A stretch of 64,000 nt of DNA from Acidovorax sp. (lineage in GTDB: Bacteria > Pseudomonadota > Gammaproteobacteria > Burkholderiales > Burkholderiaceae_C), in assembly GCF_027492855.1 (NCBI RefSeq), contig NZ_JAPUDY010000027.1, positions 39,369 to 103,368 on the forward strand. The letters are read 5' to 3'. Positions 9,301-15,983 of this stretch are shown piece by piece. A model generated the notes under the pieces. That model was not told the DNA's origin. It did not search any database and was given only the letters and a program-made list of their open reading frames with translations. Within the stretch, counting starts at the first letter, position 1. Each line of letters starts with the position of its first letter. The position numbers and the translations under genes were made by a program.

Positions 9301-11209
9301 CTTCGTGGTGACCGACAGGGTGCAGCAGCTGTACCCCGAGGCGCCCTTGCTGCTCCAGGTGGGCGCGCAGGGTTATGCCGGGCAGCAGTTGTCCAACGCC
9401 GATGGCGAGGTGGTGGGCATCGTGTTCGTGGTGTTCCGCCAGGCCATTGCCGAGACGGATTTCATCACCTCCACGCTGCAGATCTTCGCCTCTCGGGCCT
9501 CAGCAGAAATCGAACGCCAACTGGCCGATGCGCGCATCCGGCACCAGGCCTCGCTGCTGGACAAGGCGCAAGATGCCATCCTGGTGCGCGACCTCAACCA
9601 CCGCGTCATCTACTGGAACAAAAGCGCCGAGCGCCTGTATGGCTGGTCGCAGCTGCAGGCGCTGGGCCAGTCCATCGAAACCCTGCTCTACGACGACCCC
9701 ACCCATTTCCGCCACGCCACAGAGGCCGTGCTGACGCATGACGAATGGACGGGCGAGATCGTTCAGCGCCACCAGAACGGCAGCAGCATCGAAGTCGAGG
9801 GCCGCTGGACGCTGGTGCGTGGCGACGATGGCCAGCCGCAGTCCGTGCTGGCCATCAACACCGACATCCGCCAGCGCAAGGCCAGCGAGCGCGAGATACA
9901 GCGCCTGGCCTTCTACGACGCGCTCACTGGCCTACCCAACCGCATGCTGCTCATGGACCGCGTGCACCAGGCACTGGCCTCGGCACAGCGGCGCCACCAG
10001 GGCGGGGCGCTGCTGTTCATCGACCTGGACAACTTCAAGACCCTGAACGACACCCTGGGCCACGACCAGGGTGACCTGTTGCTGCAGCAAGTGGCGCAGC
10101 GCCTGAACACCTGTGTGCGCAGCGTGGACACCGTGGCGCGCCTGGGTGGCGATGAGTTTGTGGTGATGCTCGAAGAGCTCAGCCCCAAACCCCACGAGCT
10201 GGCCATGCACGCCCGCAGCGTGGGTGAAAAAATCCTGACCATGCTGGCCGTTCCCTACGCGCTGGCGGGTTACCAGTACCGCAGCACGCCCAGCATCGGC
10301 ATTGCCCCCTTCACGGGCGAGCAGAGCAGCGTGGGCGAGTTGCTCAAGCAGGCGGACCTGGCCATGTACCAGGCCAAGACAGCCGGGCGCAACACGCTGC
10401 GCTTTTTTGACCCCGACATGCAGGCCGTGGTCACGGCGCGTGCCGCGCTGGAGGCCGACCTGCGCTCCGCGCTCGCACAAGACGAGTTTTTGCTGCACTT
10501 TCAGCCGCAGGTGCGCCAGTCCGGCCACTGTGTGGGGGTGGAGGCCCTGCTGCGCTGGGCCCATCCACAGCGCGGCATGGTGTCACCCGCACAGTTCATC
10601 CCGCTGGCCGAAGAAACCGGGCTCATCCTGCCGCTGGGCCGCTGGGTGCTGCACAGCGCCTGCCAGTTGCTGGCCAGCTGGCAGTCAGACCCTGAACTCG
10701 CCCACCTGACCATGGCCGTCAACGTGAGTTCACGCCAATTCCGCCACTCCAGCTTTGTGGACGACGTGGCCCGCGTGCTGGCCATCACCGGTGCGCCATC
10801 CGGCCAGCTCAAGCTGGAGCTGACCGAAAGCGTGCTGGTGGAAGACATGGAAACCACCATCGCCACCATGGAGGCGCTGCGCTCGTACGGGGTGGGCTTC
10901 TCGCTGGACGACTTTGGCACCGGCTACTCCAGCCTGAGTTACCTCAAGCGCATGCCGCTCGACCAGCTCAAGATCGACCAGAGTTTTGTGCACGACCTGC
11001 TCACCGACCCCAACGACGCCGCAATCGTGGACACCATCATCGGCCTGTCACGCAGCCTGGGCCTGGAAGTCATTGCCGAAGGCGTAGAAACCCCCGAGCA
11101 ACGCGAGCTGCTGGCCCGCGCAGGCTGCCAGCTCTACCAGGGCTACCTGTTCAGCCGACCCCTGTCCATGGACGTTCTGGACAGCTTCCTGCGGACTTTG
11201 CCCAAGTAA
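6332..11209 (+). CDS. Large multi-sensor GGDEF/EAL protein (GAF/PAS array)
   Basis: This is a 1625-residue cyclic-di-GMP signalling protein with no clear membrane segment. By eye, the order is GAF (about 30-165), PAS (about 190-305), PAS (about 310-430), GAF (about 450-605), PAS (about 615-730), GAF (about 740-890), GAF-like (about 900-1065), PAS (about 1070-1190), GGDEF (about 1195-1365) and EAL (about 1380-1620). The GGDEF core is intact (GGDEF at 1272) with an RxxD product-inhibition site (RSVD at 1263). The EAL core is also intact (EALLRW at 1404, DDFGTG from 1526). Both synthase and phosphodiesterase activity are therefore possible. The ATG at 6332 fits the family N-terminus; the frame is open back to 6275. 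Confidence 0.92.
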   Translation: MVSAQDPAEAARLQALQSYAILDTPAEDDFDQLAQLAAQVCQCPMAVVNFLDHERQWFKAAVGVPFRETDRAIAFCAYALSGSRDPLVVPDTALDPTFAHNPLVLEEPHIRFYACVPLVTDEGFALGTMAVLDAVPRTLLPEQLEGLRMLANQAMAQLELRRQKQVLAGLVRQRDQMHAELLAQGETLRVAGQIARVGGWIIELPSLQLSWSQEIAAAYGIAQGEGTAAHILQLYTAPHRATMQKAFDDCMQWGTPFDVEAEVILPGNRHFWVRTAGQAVRDANGHIIRVQGAVQDITAQQQAHQARRFSEERFHLVSRATADAVWDWNLHTDAMWWNEGLQNLFGLWLDQLPPDSTSWTLRLHPDESDAVIRGIHRAIDGTDHHWSAEYRFRRSDGSYAWVQDRGFLIRDDQGKAVRMVGGMTDISAQKLADLDAQRDAQNHTELLQVQQRISSLDMPLPEVLQLVADTVQRQTHARGAMVELLLGQQLLAQASAGDHVRPVGNLLPVDQSLLWPALSEGRTVVCNDTEAEGWDMASMPHRHGVRSVMAVPLRSGDAIVGSLKVTSDKANAFSRRDVAHLEILTESLGSTVQLRHMAGQLRASELQYRMLFDEHPHPMWVYDKETLRLQAVNRSMETLYGYTEAELLTMLISDLWPVELREGAYASIDAIIATGQPNRSILRRHVKKDGTQMDMEITAGSISFNGRPARQVLAADVTARLRTERELARMGRAQRLLSACNETLIRATSETALLQAICQIAVDIGGYRMGWVGFALDDERQSIEPVAHAGYNPGYLENLRLSWSADDRYGRGPAGTAVRSGKPVIVQDIRTEGNFADWTERMLEHGFHGVICLPLQHRDRTFGLLYLYAPDILQISPEEAALLQELSNDLAFGITSLRAHKAQQRMQASVLKVAAAVSASTGTEFFVQLVHNMTDALGAQGGCLLRLLPGVQGQAPRVSSLATVLDGHLLPPEEYTLQGTPSLTLLTQRDFVVTDRVQQLYPEAPLLLQVGAQGYAGQQLSNADGEVVGIVFVVFRQAIAETDFITSTLQIFASRASAEIERQLADARIRHQASLLDKAQDAILVRDLNHRVIYWNKSAERLYGWSQLQALGQSIETLLYDDPTHFRHATEAVLTHDEWTGEIVQRHQNGSSIEVEGRWTLVRGDDGQPQSVLAINTDIRQRKASEREIQRLAFYDALTGLPNRMLLMDRVHQALASAQRRHQGGALLFIDLDNFKTLNDTLGHDQGDLLLQQVAQRLNTCVRSVDTVARLGGDEFVVMLEELSPKPHELAMHARSVGEKILTMLAVPYALAGYQYRSTPSIGIAPFTGEQSSVGELLKQADLAMYQAKTAGRNTLRFFDPDMQAVVTARAALEADLRSALAQDEFLLHFQPQVRQSGHCVGVEALLRWAHPQRGMVSPAQFIPLAEETGLILPLGRWVLHSACQLLASWQSDPELAHLTMAVNVSSRQFRHSSFVDDVARVLAITGAPSGQLKLELTESVLVEDMETTIATMEALRSYGVGFSLDDFGTGYSSLSYLKRMPLDQLKIDQSFVHDLLTDPNDAAIVDTIIGLSRSLGLEVIAEGVETPEQRELLARAGCQLYQGYLFSRPLSMDVLDSFLRTLPK

Positions 11210-11232
11210 GGGGCTTTTTCTTGCCGTCCTGG

Positions 11233-11264
11233 AAAAAACCGCAGCCTGGCCTGCGGTTTTTTTT
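11233..11264 (+). terminator. Intrinsic terminator after the GGDEF/EAL gene
   Basis: The stem AAACCGCAG / CTGCGGTTT with loop CCTGGC is followed by a run of eight T residues, 24 bases after the stop codon at 11209. This is a canonical rho-independent terminator. It isolates the following non-coding region from upstream transcription. Confidence 0.9.
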
Positions 11265-11378
11265 GGGCCCAAGCTTGCGCTTTGCCTTTGCAAAGCGTCT
11301 GGAGAGGCATGCACCGGCATGCGGATCCGAGCGCAGGAGTTGCCCTCTGTCTTTCTTCTTATGTCTTTTATAAATACA

Positions 11379-11393
11379 TAGTCGTAGTAGTAG
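11379..11393 (+). promoter_or_regulatory. DnaA-trio of module A
   Basis: Five consecutive trinucleotides read TAG, TCG, TAG, TAG, TAG beside the AT-rich tract. DnaA-trios bind DnaA on single-stranded DNA during origin melting. The polarity relative to the DnaA box at 11408 matches that model. Confidence 0.6.
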
Positions 11394-11407
11394 AGGGCGG
11401 CCTTTGG

Positions 11408-11416
11408 TGTGGACAA
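11408..11416 (-). promoter_or_regulatory. DnaA box (TTGTCCACA on minus strand), module A
   Basis: TGTGGACAA on the plus strand matches the TTWTNCACA consensus on the minus strand. It is the box proximal to the trio, 14 bases from its end, exactly as in module B. Confidence 0.7.
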
Positions 11417-11526
11417 GTGGATTTTTCCAAACCCTGGCGCGCACTTGGCGGCAGATCAACCCTGTGCACCGACCCCTCGCGCCGCTGTCTCGGAAGCGGG
11501 GACAAAAGTCAGAAGGCGCCGCTGTC

Positions 11527-11535
11527 TGTGGATAA
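11527..11535 (-). promoter_or_regulatory. Perfect DnaA box (TTATCCACA on minus strand), module A
   Basis: TGTGGATAA is a perfect consensus box 119 bases from the trio-proximal box. It is followed by a CTTGTGCCA segment that is also conserved in module B. Confidence 0.75.
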
Positions 11536-11603
11536 CCCTTGGCTTGTGCCAAAACTATCCCCAGTTTTACGCACCGGGCCGTAGATTACTCTGGTTTCAT
11601 AAG

Positions 11604-11660
11604 AAATTGGCCTCTAGCGCTTGATGTATAAGCGCAAGTAGCTATTCAATTGATAGCAAA
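11604..11660 (+). repeat. Dispersed palindromic element, copy 1
   Basis: This copy has the left end AAATTGGC, the core CTAGCGCTT..(ATAAGCGC) and the right end TAGCTATTcaATTGATAGCAA. It lies between origin modules A and B. The family has 11 copies in the window with the same imperfect-palindrome core and the TAGCTAT right arm. Confidence 0.85.
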
Positions 11661-11849
11661 TTGAGAAATCCCACGGCACAGACGCCACGGCGCAACGGTC
11701 TGCTCTGTGCAAGAAACCATCAAAACAGTTGCCCCTTCGTCCGGCGCTGTTGCCCGGCCCGCACCCCCCACTTTTAGCGCCACCTCCACCCGCGTCTTTG
11801 TGCCCCGGAGTTGGGCTTCTGGTTATTCTTCTATGGTTCTATATATAAA

Positions 11850-11864
11850 TAGCAGTAGTAGTAG
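11850..11864 (+). promoter_or_regulatory. DnaA-trio of module B
   Basis: The trinucleotides TAG, CAG, TAG, TAG, TAG directly follow the AT-rich stretch ATATATAAA. They stand at the same distance from the DnaA box as in module A. Confidence 0.62.
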
Positions 11865-11878
11865 AGCAAGCCCTTTTC

Positions 11879-11887
11879 TGTGGACAA
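11879..11887 (-). promoter_or_regulatory. DnaA box (TTGTCCACA on minus strand), module B
   Basis: TGTGGACAA is identical to the trio-proximal box of module A and has the same 14-base spacing from the trio. Confidence 0.72.
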
Positions 11888-11996
11888 GCTGCTTTTCTTC
11901 AATGCTGGCGCGGGTTTGCGTTGCTGCAAAGTGTGTGTGGCGGGCTGCACAAAACGCGGGGCTCACCGACAACAACTTTGCAGCGGCGCTCCATCG

Positions 11997-12005
11997 TGTG
12001 GATAA
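11997..12005 (-). promoter_or_regulatory. Perfect DnaA box (minus strand), module B
   Basis: TGTGGATAA is 118 bases from the trio-proximal box, against 119 in module A. The flanking CC and the downstream TTGTGCCA are also shared with module A. Confidence 0.75.
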
Positions 12006-12036
12006 CCGCCCGGTTGTGCCAGAACTGTTCCCAGAC

Positions 12037-12045
12037 TTATCCACA
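12037..12045 (+). promoter_or_regulatory. Perfect DnaA box (plus strand), module B
   Basis: TTATCCACA is a perfect consensus box facing the box at 11997. Module A has only a degenerate equivalent (CTATCCCCA at 11555). Confidence 0.75.
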
Positions 12046-12074
12046 TTGCGCCGGTTTTTTGGGCCCCACACGGC

Positions 12075-12109
12075 AAAAAGCCCGGCGTCCGTGGGAGGAC
12101 GCCGGGCTT
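12075..12109 (-). terminator. Intrinsic terminator for the minus-strand Spy-like gene
   Basis: The stem AAGCCCGGCGTCC / GGACGCCGGGCTT, read on the minus strand, ends in TTTTT. It lies 34 bases past the stop at 12143 and also borders origin module B. Confidence 0.85.
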
Positions 12110-12142
12110 GGCAGGTTGTTTGGGTTTGACTCGCCTGCTTAT

Positions 12143-12703
12143 TTATTTGGCGGGGGCCTGGCCTGGGCGGTCACCTTCACTGCCACCACCACGCTTGTCG
12201 CCGTGGTGGTGATCGCCATGCCCGCGGTGGCGGCCCTCACCGCCCTTCTTGTCGCCCATGCGGTGGTGTGCCTTGGCGTCAAAGGTCTTTTGCTGCTCGG
12301 GGGTCAGCGCGGCGTAGAAGGTTTTGGTGGCGTCGCCCCGGCGGTCGGCCTCGGCGGCATGCTGGGCGCGCAGGGCCCGCATGCGGTCGATGCGCTCGGG
12401 GGTGGTGAGTTTGTCCATGCCTTGGCGGTCCAGGCGGGCGGGGCGCTCGCCGGGCTGCAGGGCGGTGGTGAACGTGGTCCAGGCAGGCTCCTGGGCGGCA
12501 GTCAGTTGGAGCTGGGTCTTGAGTTCTGCCAGATGCTTGGCGTGGCGCTGGGCACGGTCGCCATGGTGGCGCTCGTGTCGGCCCTCGGAAGCCTTGGCGG
12601 ATGCGGCGGGCGGCGCGGCAGGGGGCTGCTGGGCCAGCACGGGCAGGGCAAAGGCGGCAAACAAAGCGGTGGCGGCAAAGCGGCGTTGGAAGGGGGATGC
12701 CAT
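12143..12703 (-). CDS. Spy/CpxP-like periplasmic LTXXQ-motif protein
   Basis: This 186-residue predicted periplasmic protein has a signal peptide (MASPFQRRFAATALFAAFALPVLA), a Pro/Ala linker, two LTXXQ-type motifs (LTAAQEPAW and LTPEQQKTF) and a long His/Gly/Lys/Asp-rich C-terminal tail (HRGHGDHHHGDKRGGG). LTXXQ proteins of the Spy/CpxP type act as envelope-stress chaperones or metal-linked sensors. The His-rich tail suggests metal binding, which is an inference. The start at 12703 is chosen because the signal peptide begins there and GTGAAAGGA precedes it; the frame stays open about 170 bases upstream without protein-like content. Confidence 0.75.
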   Translation of the reverse strand: MASPFQRRFAATALFAAFALPVLAQQPPAAPPAASAKASEGRHERHHGDRAQRHAKHLAELKTQLQLTAAQEPAWTTFTTALQPGERPARLDRQGMDKLTTPERIDRMRALRAQHAAEADRRGDATKTFYAALTPEQQKTFDAKAHHRMGDKKGGEGRHRGHGDHHHGDKRGGGSEGDRPGQAPAK

Positions 12704-13046
12704 GGTGTGAGTCCTTTCACAGGGGTTATGGGCTCGCTGCAACGACCGTTTCAGCGATTGAGGGCCAGTGTCTGCCCCGCATGTATCGCCCCCGTGCGCA
12801 TTGGATGAGGCTGTGTAAAGTTGTGACAAGAAGCTATAGGTGCCTGTAGGAGAATTTGTGCATAGAAATGGCACCTAGCGCTTTATTAGCAAGCGCTAAT
12901 AGCTATCAAATTAGTAGTAAATGTCGCCCTGGGATTCACACAACCTGGCACCCCGCGGCGGGCTCCACGCAGTGACCGCCGACAATGGCGGGACTCCGAG
13001 TGAGTGAGTTCGTTTATTCACCAACGCCCCCAACAAAAGGTTTTCC
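12704..13046. other. Divergent intergenic region between the Spy-like gene and rdgC
   Basis: These 343 bases contain a copy of the dispersed palindromic element (12866-12920). Promoters for the two divergent genes must lie here, but I could not assign -35/-10 boxes with confidence. No coding frame stands out. Confidence 0.5.
12866..12920 (+). repeat. Dispersed palindromic element, copy 2
   Basis: It has the left end AAATGGCAC, the core CTAGCGCTT..AAGCGCTA and the right end TAGCTATCAAATTAGTAG. The right end is almost identical to that of copy 7 at 42803, so the two form a sub-type. Confidence 0.85.
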
Positions 13047-14099
13047 GTGTTCAAGAACATGATCGTGTACCGCATTGCCCCGCAATGGCAGGTGGAGTTG
13101 ACGCAGGTAGAAGAAGCCCTGGCCAAGGCGCCCTTCATGGAATGTGGCGCCACGCAAGAAAAATCGCTGGGCTGGGTGCCACCGCGTGGTGATGCCCATG
13201 GCCCGTTGGCCGAATCGGTGGGGGGGCAGTGGATCCTGCGCTTCATGGTCGAATCCAAAGTGCTGCCCGGCAGCGTGCTGGCGCGCAAGGTCAAGGAAAA
13301 GGCCGAACGCATCGAGCAGGAAACCGGCCGCAAGCCCGGCAAAAAGGAAAGCAAGGAGTTGAAAGACGAGGCCAAGCTCGACCTGCTGCCCATGGCCTTC
13401 ACCAAACAGGGCTCGATGTGGGTGTGGATCGACATCGCCTCGCGCCTCTTGGTGCTGGACACCTCCAGCCAGGGCCGGGCGGACGAGGTGGTCACCCTGC
13501 TGGTCGAGGCGCTGCCTGGCCTGTCGGTGTCGCTGCTCAACACCCAGACCAGCCCCCAGGCCGCCATGGCCCACTGGCTCAAAGAGCAGGAGCCGCCCGT
13601 CGGCTTCACGGTGGACCGCGAGTGCGAGCTCAAAAGTGCCAATGAGGAAAAAGCCGTGGTGCGCTACGCCCGCCACCCGCTCGACATCGAAGAGGTGCAG
13701 GCCCACATTGACGCTGGCAAGCTGCCCACCAAACTCGCCCTCACCTGGGACGACCGTGTGAGCTTCATGCTCACCGAGGGGTTGCAGATCAAAAAAGTGT
13801 CCTTTCTCGACACCGTGTTTGAGGGCACCAAGGCCGACGACGGCGGTTTTGACACCGACGTAGCGATCGCCACGGGCGAGCTGGTCAAACTGATCCCGGA
13901 TTTGATCGAAGCACTGGGGGGCGAGGCGGAAAGTGGTGTGGCCAGCGCTGCCGAGGCGGTGGCTGCCACGGCGCGGCCTTCAACGCCTTCTACACCCCCA
14001 CCATCTTCCGCGCCCGCACGCAAGACGGCGGGCGGTGGCGTGGTCACCGGGCCCAAAGAGGTGCCGGTGGATACGGACCCGGAGTCGGCGCCGTTCTAA
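13047..14099 (+). CDS. rdgC: Recombination-associated protein RdgC
   Basis: RdgC is a ring-forming DNA-binding protein that modulates RecA-dependent recombination. The N-terminus (MFKNMIVYRI), the GWVPPRGD block, VPG-type VLPGSVLARKVKEKAERIE, KDEAKLDLLPMAF and WIDTASRL-like VWIDIASRLL are family hallmarks. The product is 350 residues, about 45 longer than the E. coli protein. The extra length is a C-terminal low-complexity Ala/Pro/Ser/Thr tail (about residues 305-350). The gene points rightward from the proposed origin. Confidence 0.95.
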   Translation: MFKNMIVYRIAPQWQVELTQVEEALAKAPFMECGATQEKSLGWVPPRGDAHGPLAESVGGQWILRFMVESKVLPGSVLARKVKEKAERIEQETGRKPGKKESKELKDEAKLDLLPMAFTKQGSMWVWIDIASRLLVLDTSSQGRADEVVTLLVEALPGLSVSLLNTQTSPQAAMAHWLKEQEPPVGFTVDRECELKSANEEKAVVRYARHPLDIEEVQAHIDAGKLPTKLALTWDDRVSFMLTEGLQIKKVSFLDTVFEGTKADDGGFDTDVAIATGELVKLIPDLIEALGGEAESGVASAAEAVAATARPSTPSTPPPSSAPARKTAGGGVVTGPKEVPVDTDPESAPF

Positions 14100-14130
14100 G
14101 CCCTTGCCCGTGAGGCGCCCCGAGCAGGGC

Positions 14131-14253
14131 TCATTCAGCCTGCGGGGCGGCTTCGGCGGTGTCGATTTGCGCCACCAGCGCATGCAGGGCATCCACATAC
14201 CCGTCTGTGATGCCCAGCCAATGGGGGATGTGTGGCCAAAGGCATTGTTTAGT
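14131..14253 (-). pseudogene. Remnant of a minus-strand gene (C-terminal about 40 codons)
   Basis: Reading the minus strand from about 14253 to a TGA at 14131-14133 gives a protein-like tail with LWPHIPHWLGITDGYVDAL, then HALVAQIDTAEAAPQAE and stop. Its codon use is typical of this genome. Upstream the frame is closed by a stop at 14254-14256, with no start codon, just where base composition turns AT-rich. This looks like the 3' end of a deleted or replaced gene. The family was not recognised. Confidence 0.45.
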
Positions 14254-14377
14254 TCAACGATGCTGATCAGACGCTATGAACACCAATGTTCTTTGCTTGC
14301 ATTTCGCATTGCGTCTGGAAACGCTGTTCCTTAGGTTTATATTCAGCCCCGTCCTTACAGTCCCAGCAAGACATTTC

Positions 14378-15043
14378 ATGCAGTATCGCTATCTTGTTAA
14401 CGTTTTTTTTGCTGGCCTTCTTGCCGTAATCCTCACGGGCTGCGCCTCCGTGCCTTCGGTATCGATCACTGACAAGGATCGACAGATGCTCACGCGAATT
14501 CGGGTTGAACCGAAGGTTCAGCTGCCGTCGTTTGACATCTATATTTACGGAAATCCCGTTGCAAGAACTATTGCTGCTACTGTTAGTGGCGGTATCGGAG
14601 CCGTTGCATCAAACGAAGCATCTAAGGCCGCAAAGACCAATATTGCAGAGTTCGCACAGGCGAACGGTTTCTCGTTAGCGGAGATTGTGAAGGCCGAGTT
14701 CATTCGGGCTGCTAGGTCTGGGGGCACTATAGGGTTCTCGGAGACAGAACCTATGCCCAACGGTTACTTGTCGCTGACGGTGAATATCTTTGGTTTCGGC
14801 CAGGCTCACGGGCTTGGTAGCACGATGTACCCGTTCTTGAGCCTCACCGCTACTCTTAAGCGTCTAGATGGCACAGTAGCTTGGCAAGATACTGTGTACG
14901 TGAGTGCACTCAACGGGGAGAACAAACCAGGATACGAATACGCTGAGTACATCAACGAACCAGAGAATATGCGAAAGGCACTTGACCGGGTCGCTGCCAT
15001 CGTCAGTAGATTGCTAGTGGCAGATCTTTATCAGAAAAAGTAG
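14378..15043 (+). CDS. Hypothetical lipoprotein, AT-richer than its surroundings
   Basis: This 221-residue protein has a lipoprotein signal: a basic start, a hydrophobic core and the lipobox LTGCAS, so it is probably anchored in the envelope. The rest is soluble, with a Gly/Ala-rich segment (SGGIGAVASNEASKAAK) followed by alternating strands. I do not recognise the family. The gene and its flanks (14245-15060) are clearly less GC-rich and use different codons from neighbouring genes. Together with the truncated gene on its left, this suggests acquisition by transfer. The ATG at 14378 gives a normal signal peptide; the frame is open back to 14276. Confidence 0.7.
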   Translation: MQYRYLVNVFFAGLLAVILTGCASVPSVSITDKDRQMLTRIRVEPKVQLPSFDIYIYGNPVARTIAATVSGGIGAVASNEASKAAKTNIAEFAQANGFSLAEIVKAEFIRAARSGGTIGFSETEPMPNGYLSLTVNIFGFGQAHGLGSTMYPFLSLTATLKRLDGTVAWQDTVYVSALNGENKPGYEYAEYINEPENMRKALDRVAAIVSRLLVADLYQKK

Positions 15044-15094
15044 GCAGTCTGATTTAGCGTTTAAGTGCAACATCCGCTGATGGCGGTTGAACAA

Positions 15095-15892
15095 TCACCG
15101 CCCCAAAAAAGCCGCGTTCCCCCGCGCATGAAACGCCTCCACCCCCGCCCGAAAATCCTGCGTGCCCGCGCAGTGCACAAAGCCCTGGGCTTCGGCGGCG
15201 AGTTGTTCGGGCAGGGTGCGGTCCATTGATTCGCGCATCAGGCGTTTCATGGCGCCGTAGGCCACGGTGGGGCCGGCGGCCAGGCGCTGGGCCAGGGCGG
15301 TGGTGGTGGCCTGTAGCTCGGCGGCGGGCACCACGCGGTTGACCAGGCCCAGGCGCAGGGCGTCGTCGGCGGTGAAGGCCTCGCCCAGCAACGCGATCTC
15401 CAGCGCCTTGCGCACGCCCACCATGCGTGGCAGCGCCCACGATGCGCCCACGTCGCAACTGGTTCCCAGGTTGATGTAGGCCAGGTTGAAGCGCGTGCCT
15501 TCGGCGGCCAGCACGTAGTCGGCCAGCATCATGAGGCTCAGCCCCGCGCCAGCGGCCACGCCATGCACCTGGGCGATGACCGGGGCGTTCATCTGCGCGA
15601 GCAGGGGTAGCGCGGTGTTGAGCGGGGTGAGGATGTCGATGGCGCCCTGCACGGGCGCGGCTCGCAGGGTGGCCAGGTCGCCACCGGCCATGAAGCCCCG
15701 GCCGTTGCCACACAGCACCACGGCACGCACGCCGGGGTCGGTGGCCAGCGTCTGCACGGCGGCCAAAAAAGCCTGGGCCATGGGCACGTCGATGGCGTTG
15801 AGGGCGTCGGGGCGGTTGAAGCGCAGCGTGGCGATGGGGCCGTCGCGTTCCAGCAGCAGGGGGGCGGCAGGGTCAGCAGCAGGATTTTTCAT
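15095..15892 (-). CDS. Enoyl-CoA hydratase/isomerase family protein
   Basis: This 265-residue crotonase-fold enzyme acts on acyl-CoA substrates. The oxyanion-hole regions are visible (ALNAIDVPMAQAF; GNGRGFMAGGDL; VHGVAAGAGLSLMMLADYV). The segment GTSCDVGASWALPRMVG carries Asp where classical hydratases have a Glu, as in PaaG-like members, so an isomerase-type activity is possible. It lies last in the order after the acyl-CoA ligase and liv genes on the same strand. About 90 bases with a dispersed repeat separate it from the ligase, so it may be transcribed separately. The start at 15892 is the ATG before the core. Confidence 0.85.
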   Translation of the reverse strand: MKNPAADPAAPLLLERDGPIATLRFNRPDALNAIDVPMAQAFLAAVQTLATDPGVRAVVLCGNGRGFMAGGDLATLRAAPVQGAIDILTPLNTALPLLAQMNAPVIAQVHGVAAGAGLSLMMLADYVLAAEGTRFNLAYINLGTSCDVGASWALPRMVGVRKALEIALLGEAFTADDALRLGLVNRVVPAAELQATTTALAQRLAAGPTVAYGAMKRLMRESMDRTLPEQLAAEAQGFVHCAGTQDFRAGVEAFHARGNAAFLGR

Positions 15893-15895
15893 GTC

Positions 15896-15953
15896 AAATT
15901 GGCTTCTAGCGCTTGATGAATAAGCGCAAGCAGCTCCTGTTTTGATAGTAATT
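15896..15953 (+). repeat. Dispersed palindromic element, copy 3
   Basis: It has AAATTGGCTTCTAGCGCTT, then ATAAGCGC and a diverged right arm ending TTGATAG. It lies between the acyl-CoA ligase stop and the enoyl-CoA hydratase start. Confidence 0.85.
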
Positions 15954-15983
15954 TGGCCACTGAAAAAAGAGTGGCTGTGCGTG

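Larger units (their letters stand above)
11355..11580. other. Candidate replication-origin module A (AT-rich tract, DnaA-trio, DnaA boxes)
   Basis: In order, this contains an AT-rich tract (11355-11378), five trinucleotides TAG-TCG-TAG-TAG-TAG (11379-11393), a GC-rich spacer, the DnaA box TGTGGACAA (11408-11416) exactly 14 bases after the trio, and a perfect TGTGGATAA box (11527-11535). Weaker boxes lie at 11497-11505 and 11555-11563. Unwinding element, TAG-type trio, GC cluster and DnaA box in this order is the basal origin-unwinding architecture described for Bacillus subtilis and proposed to be widespread. No protein-like frame is present. It is paired with a similar module at 11825-12052. 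Confidence 0.65.
11825..12052. other. Candidate replication-origin module B (second copy)
   Basis: This has the same layout as module A: an AT-rich tract (11825-11849), trinucleotides TAG-CAG-TAG-TAG-TAG (11850-11864), a 14-base GC-containing spacer, the DnaA box TGTGGACAA (11879-11887), then TGTGGATAA (11997-12005) 118 bases further, plus a perfect box in the opposite orientation (12037-12045). Module B shares with module A the segments after the first box (CTGGCGCG) and after the second (GTTGTGCCA.AACT). The modules are offset by about 471 bases, so this looks like an old tandem duplication. Five consensus boxes in 640 bases is far above chance. Confidence 0.68.

Noticed and set aside
11707-12129. 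Open reading frame of about 140 codons across origin module B
   Set aside because: The translation is low-quality (Ser/Ala/Arg runs, no domain), it crosses the DnaA boxes and a terminator, and no ribosome-binding site precedes it. The DNA is better explained as an origin-type region.
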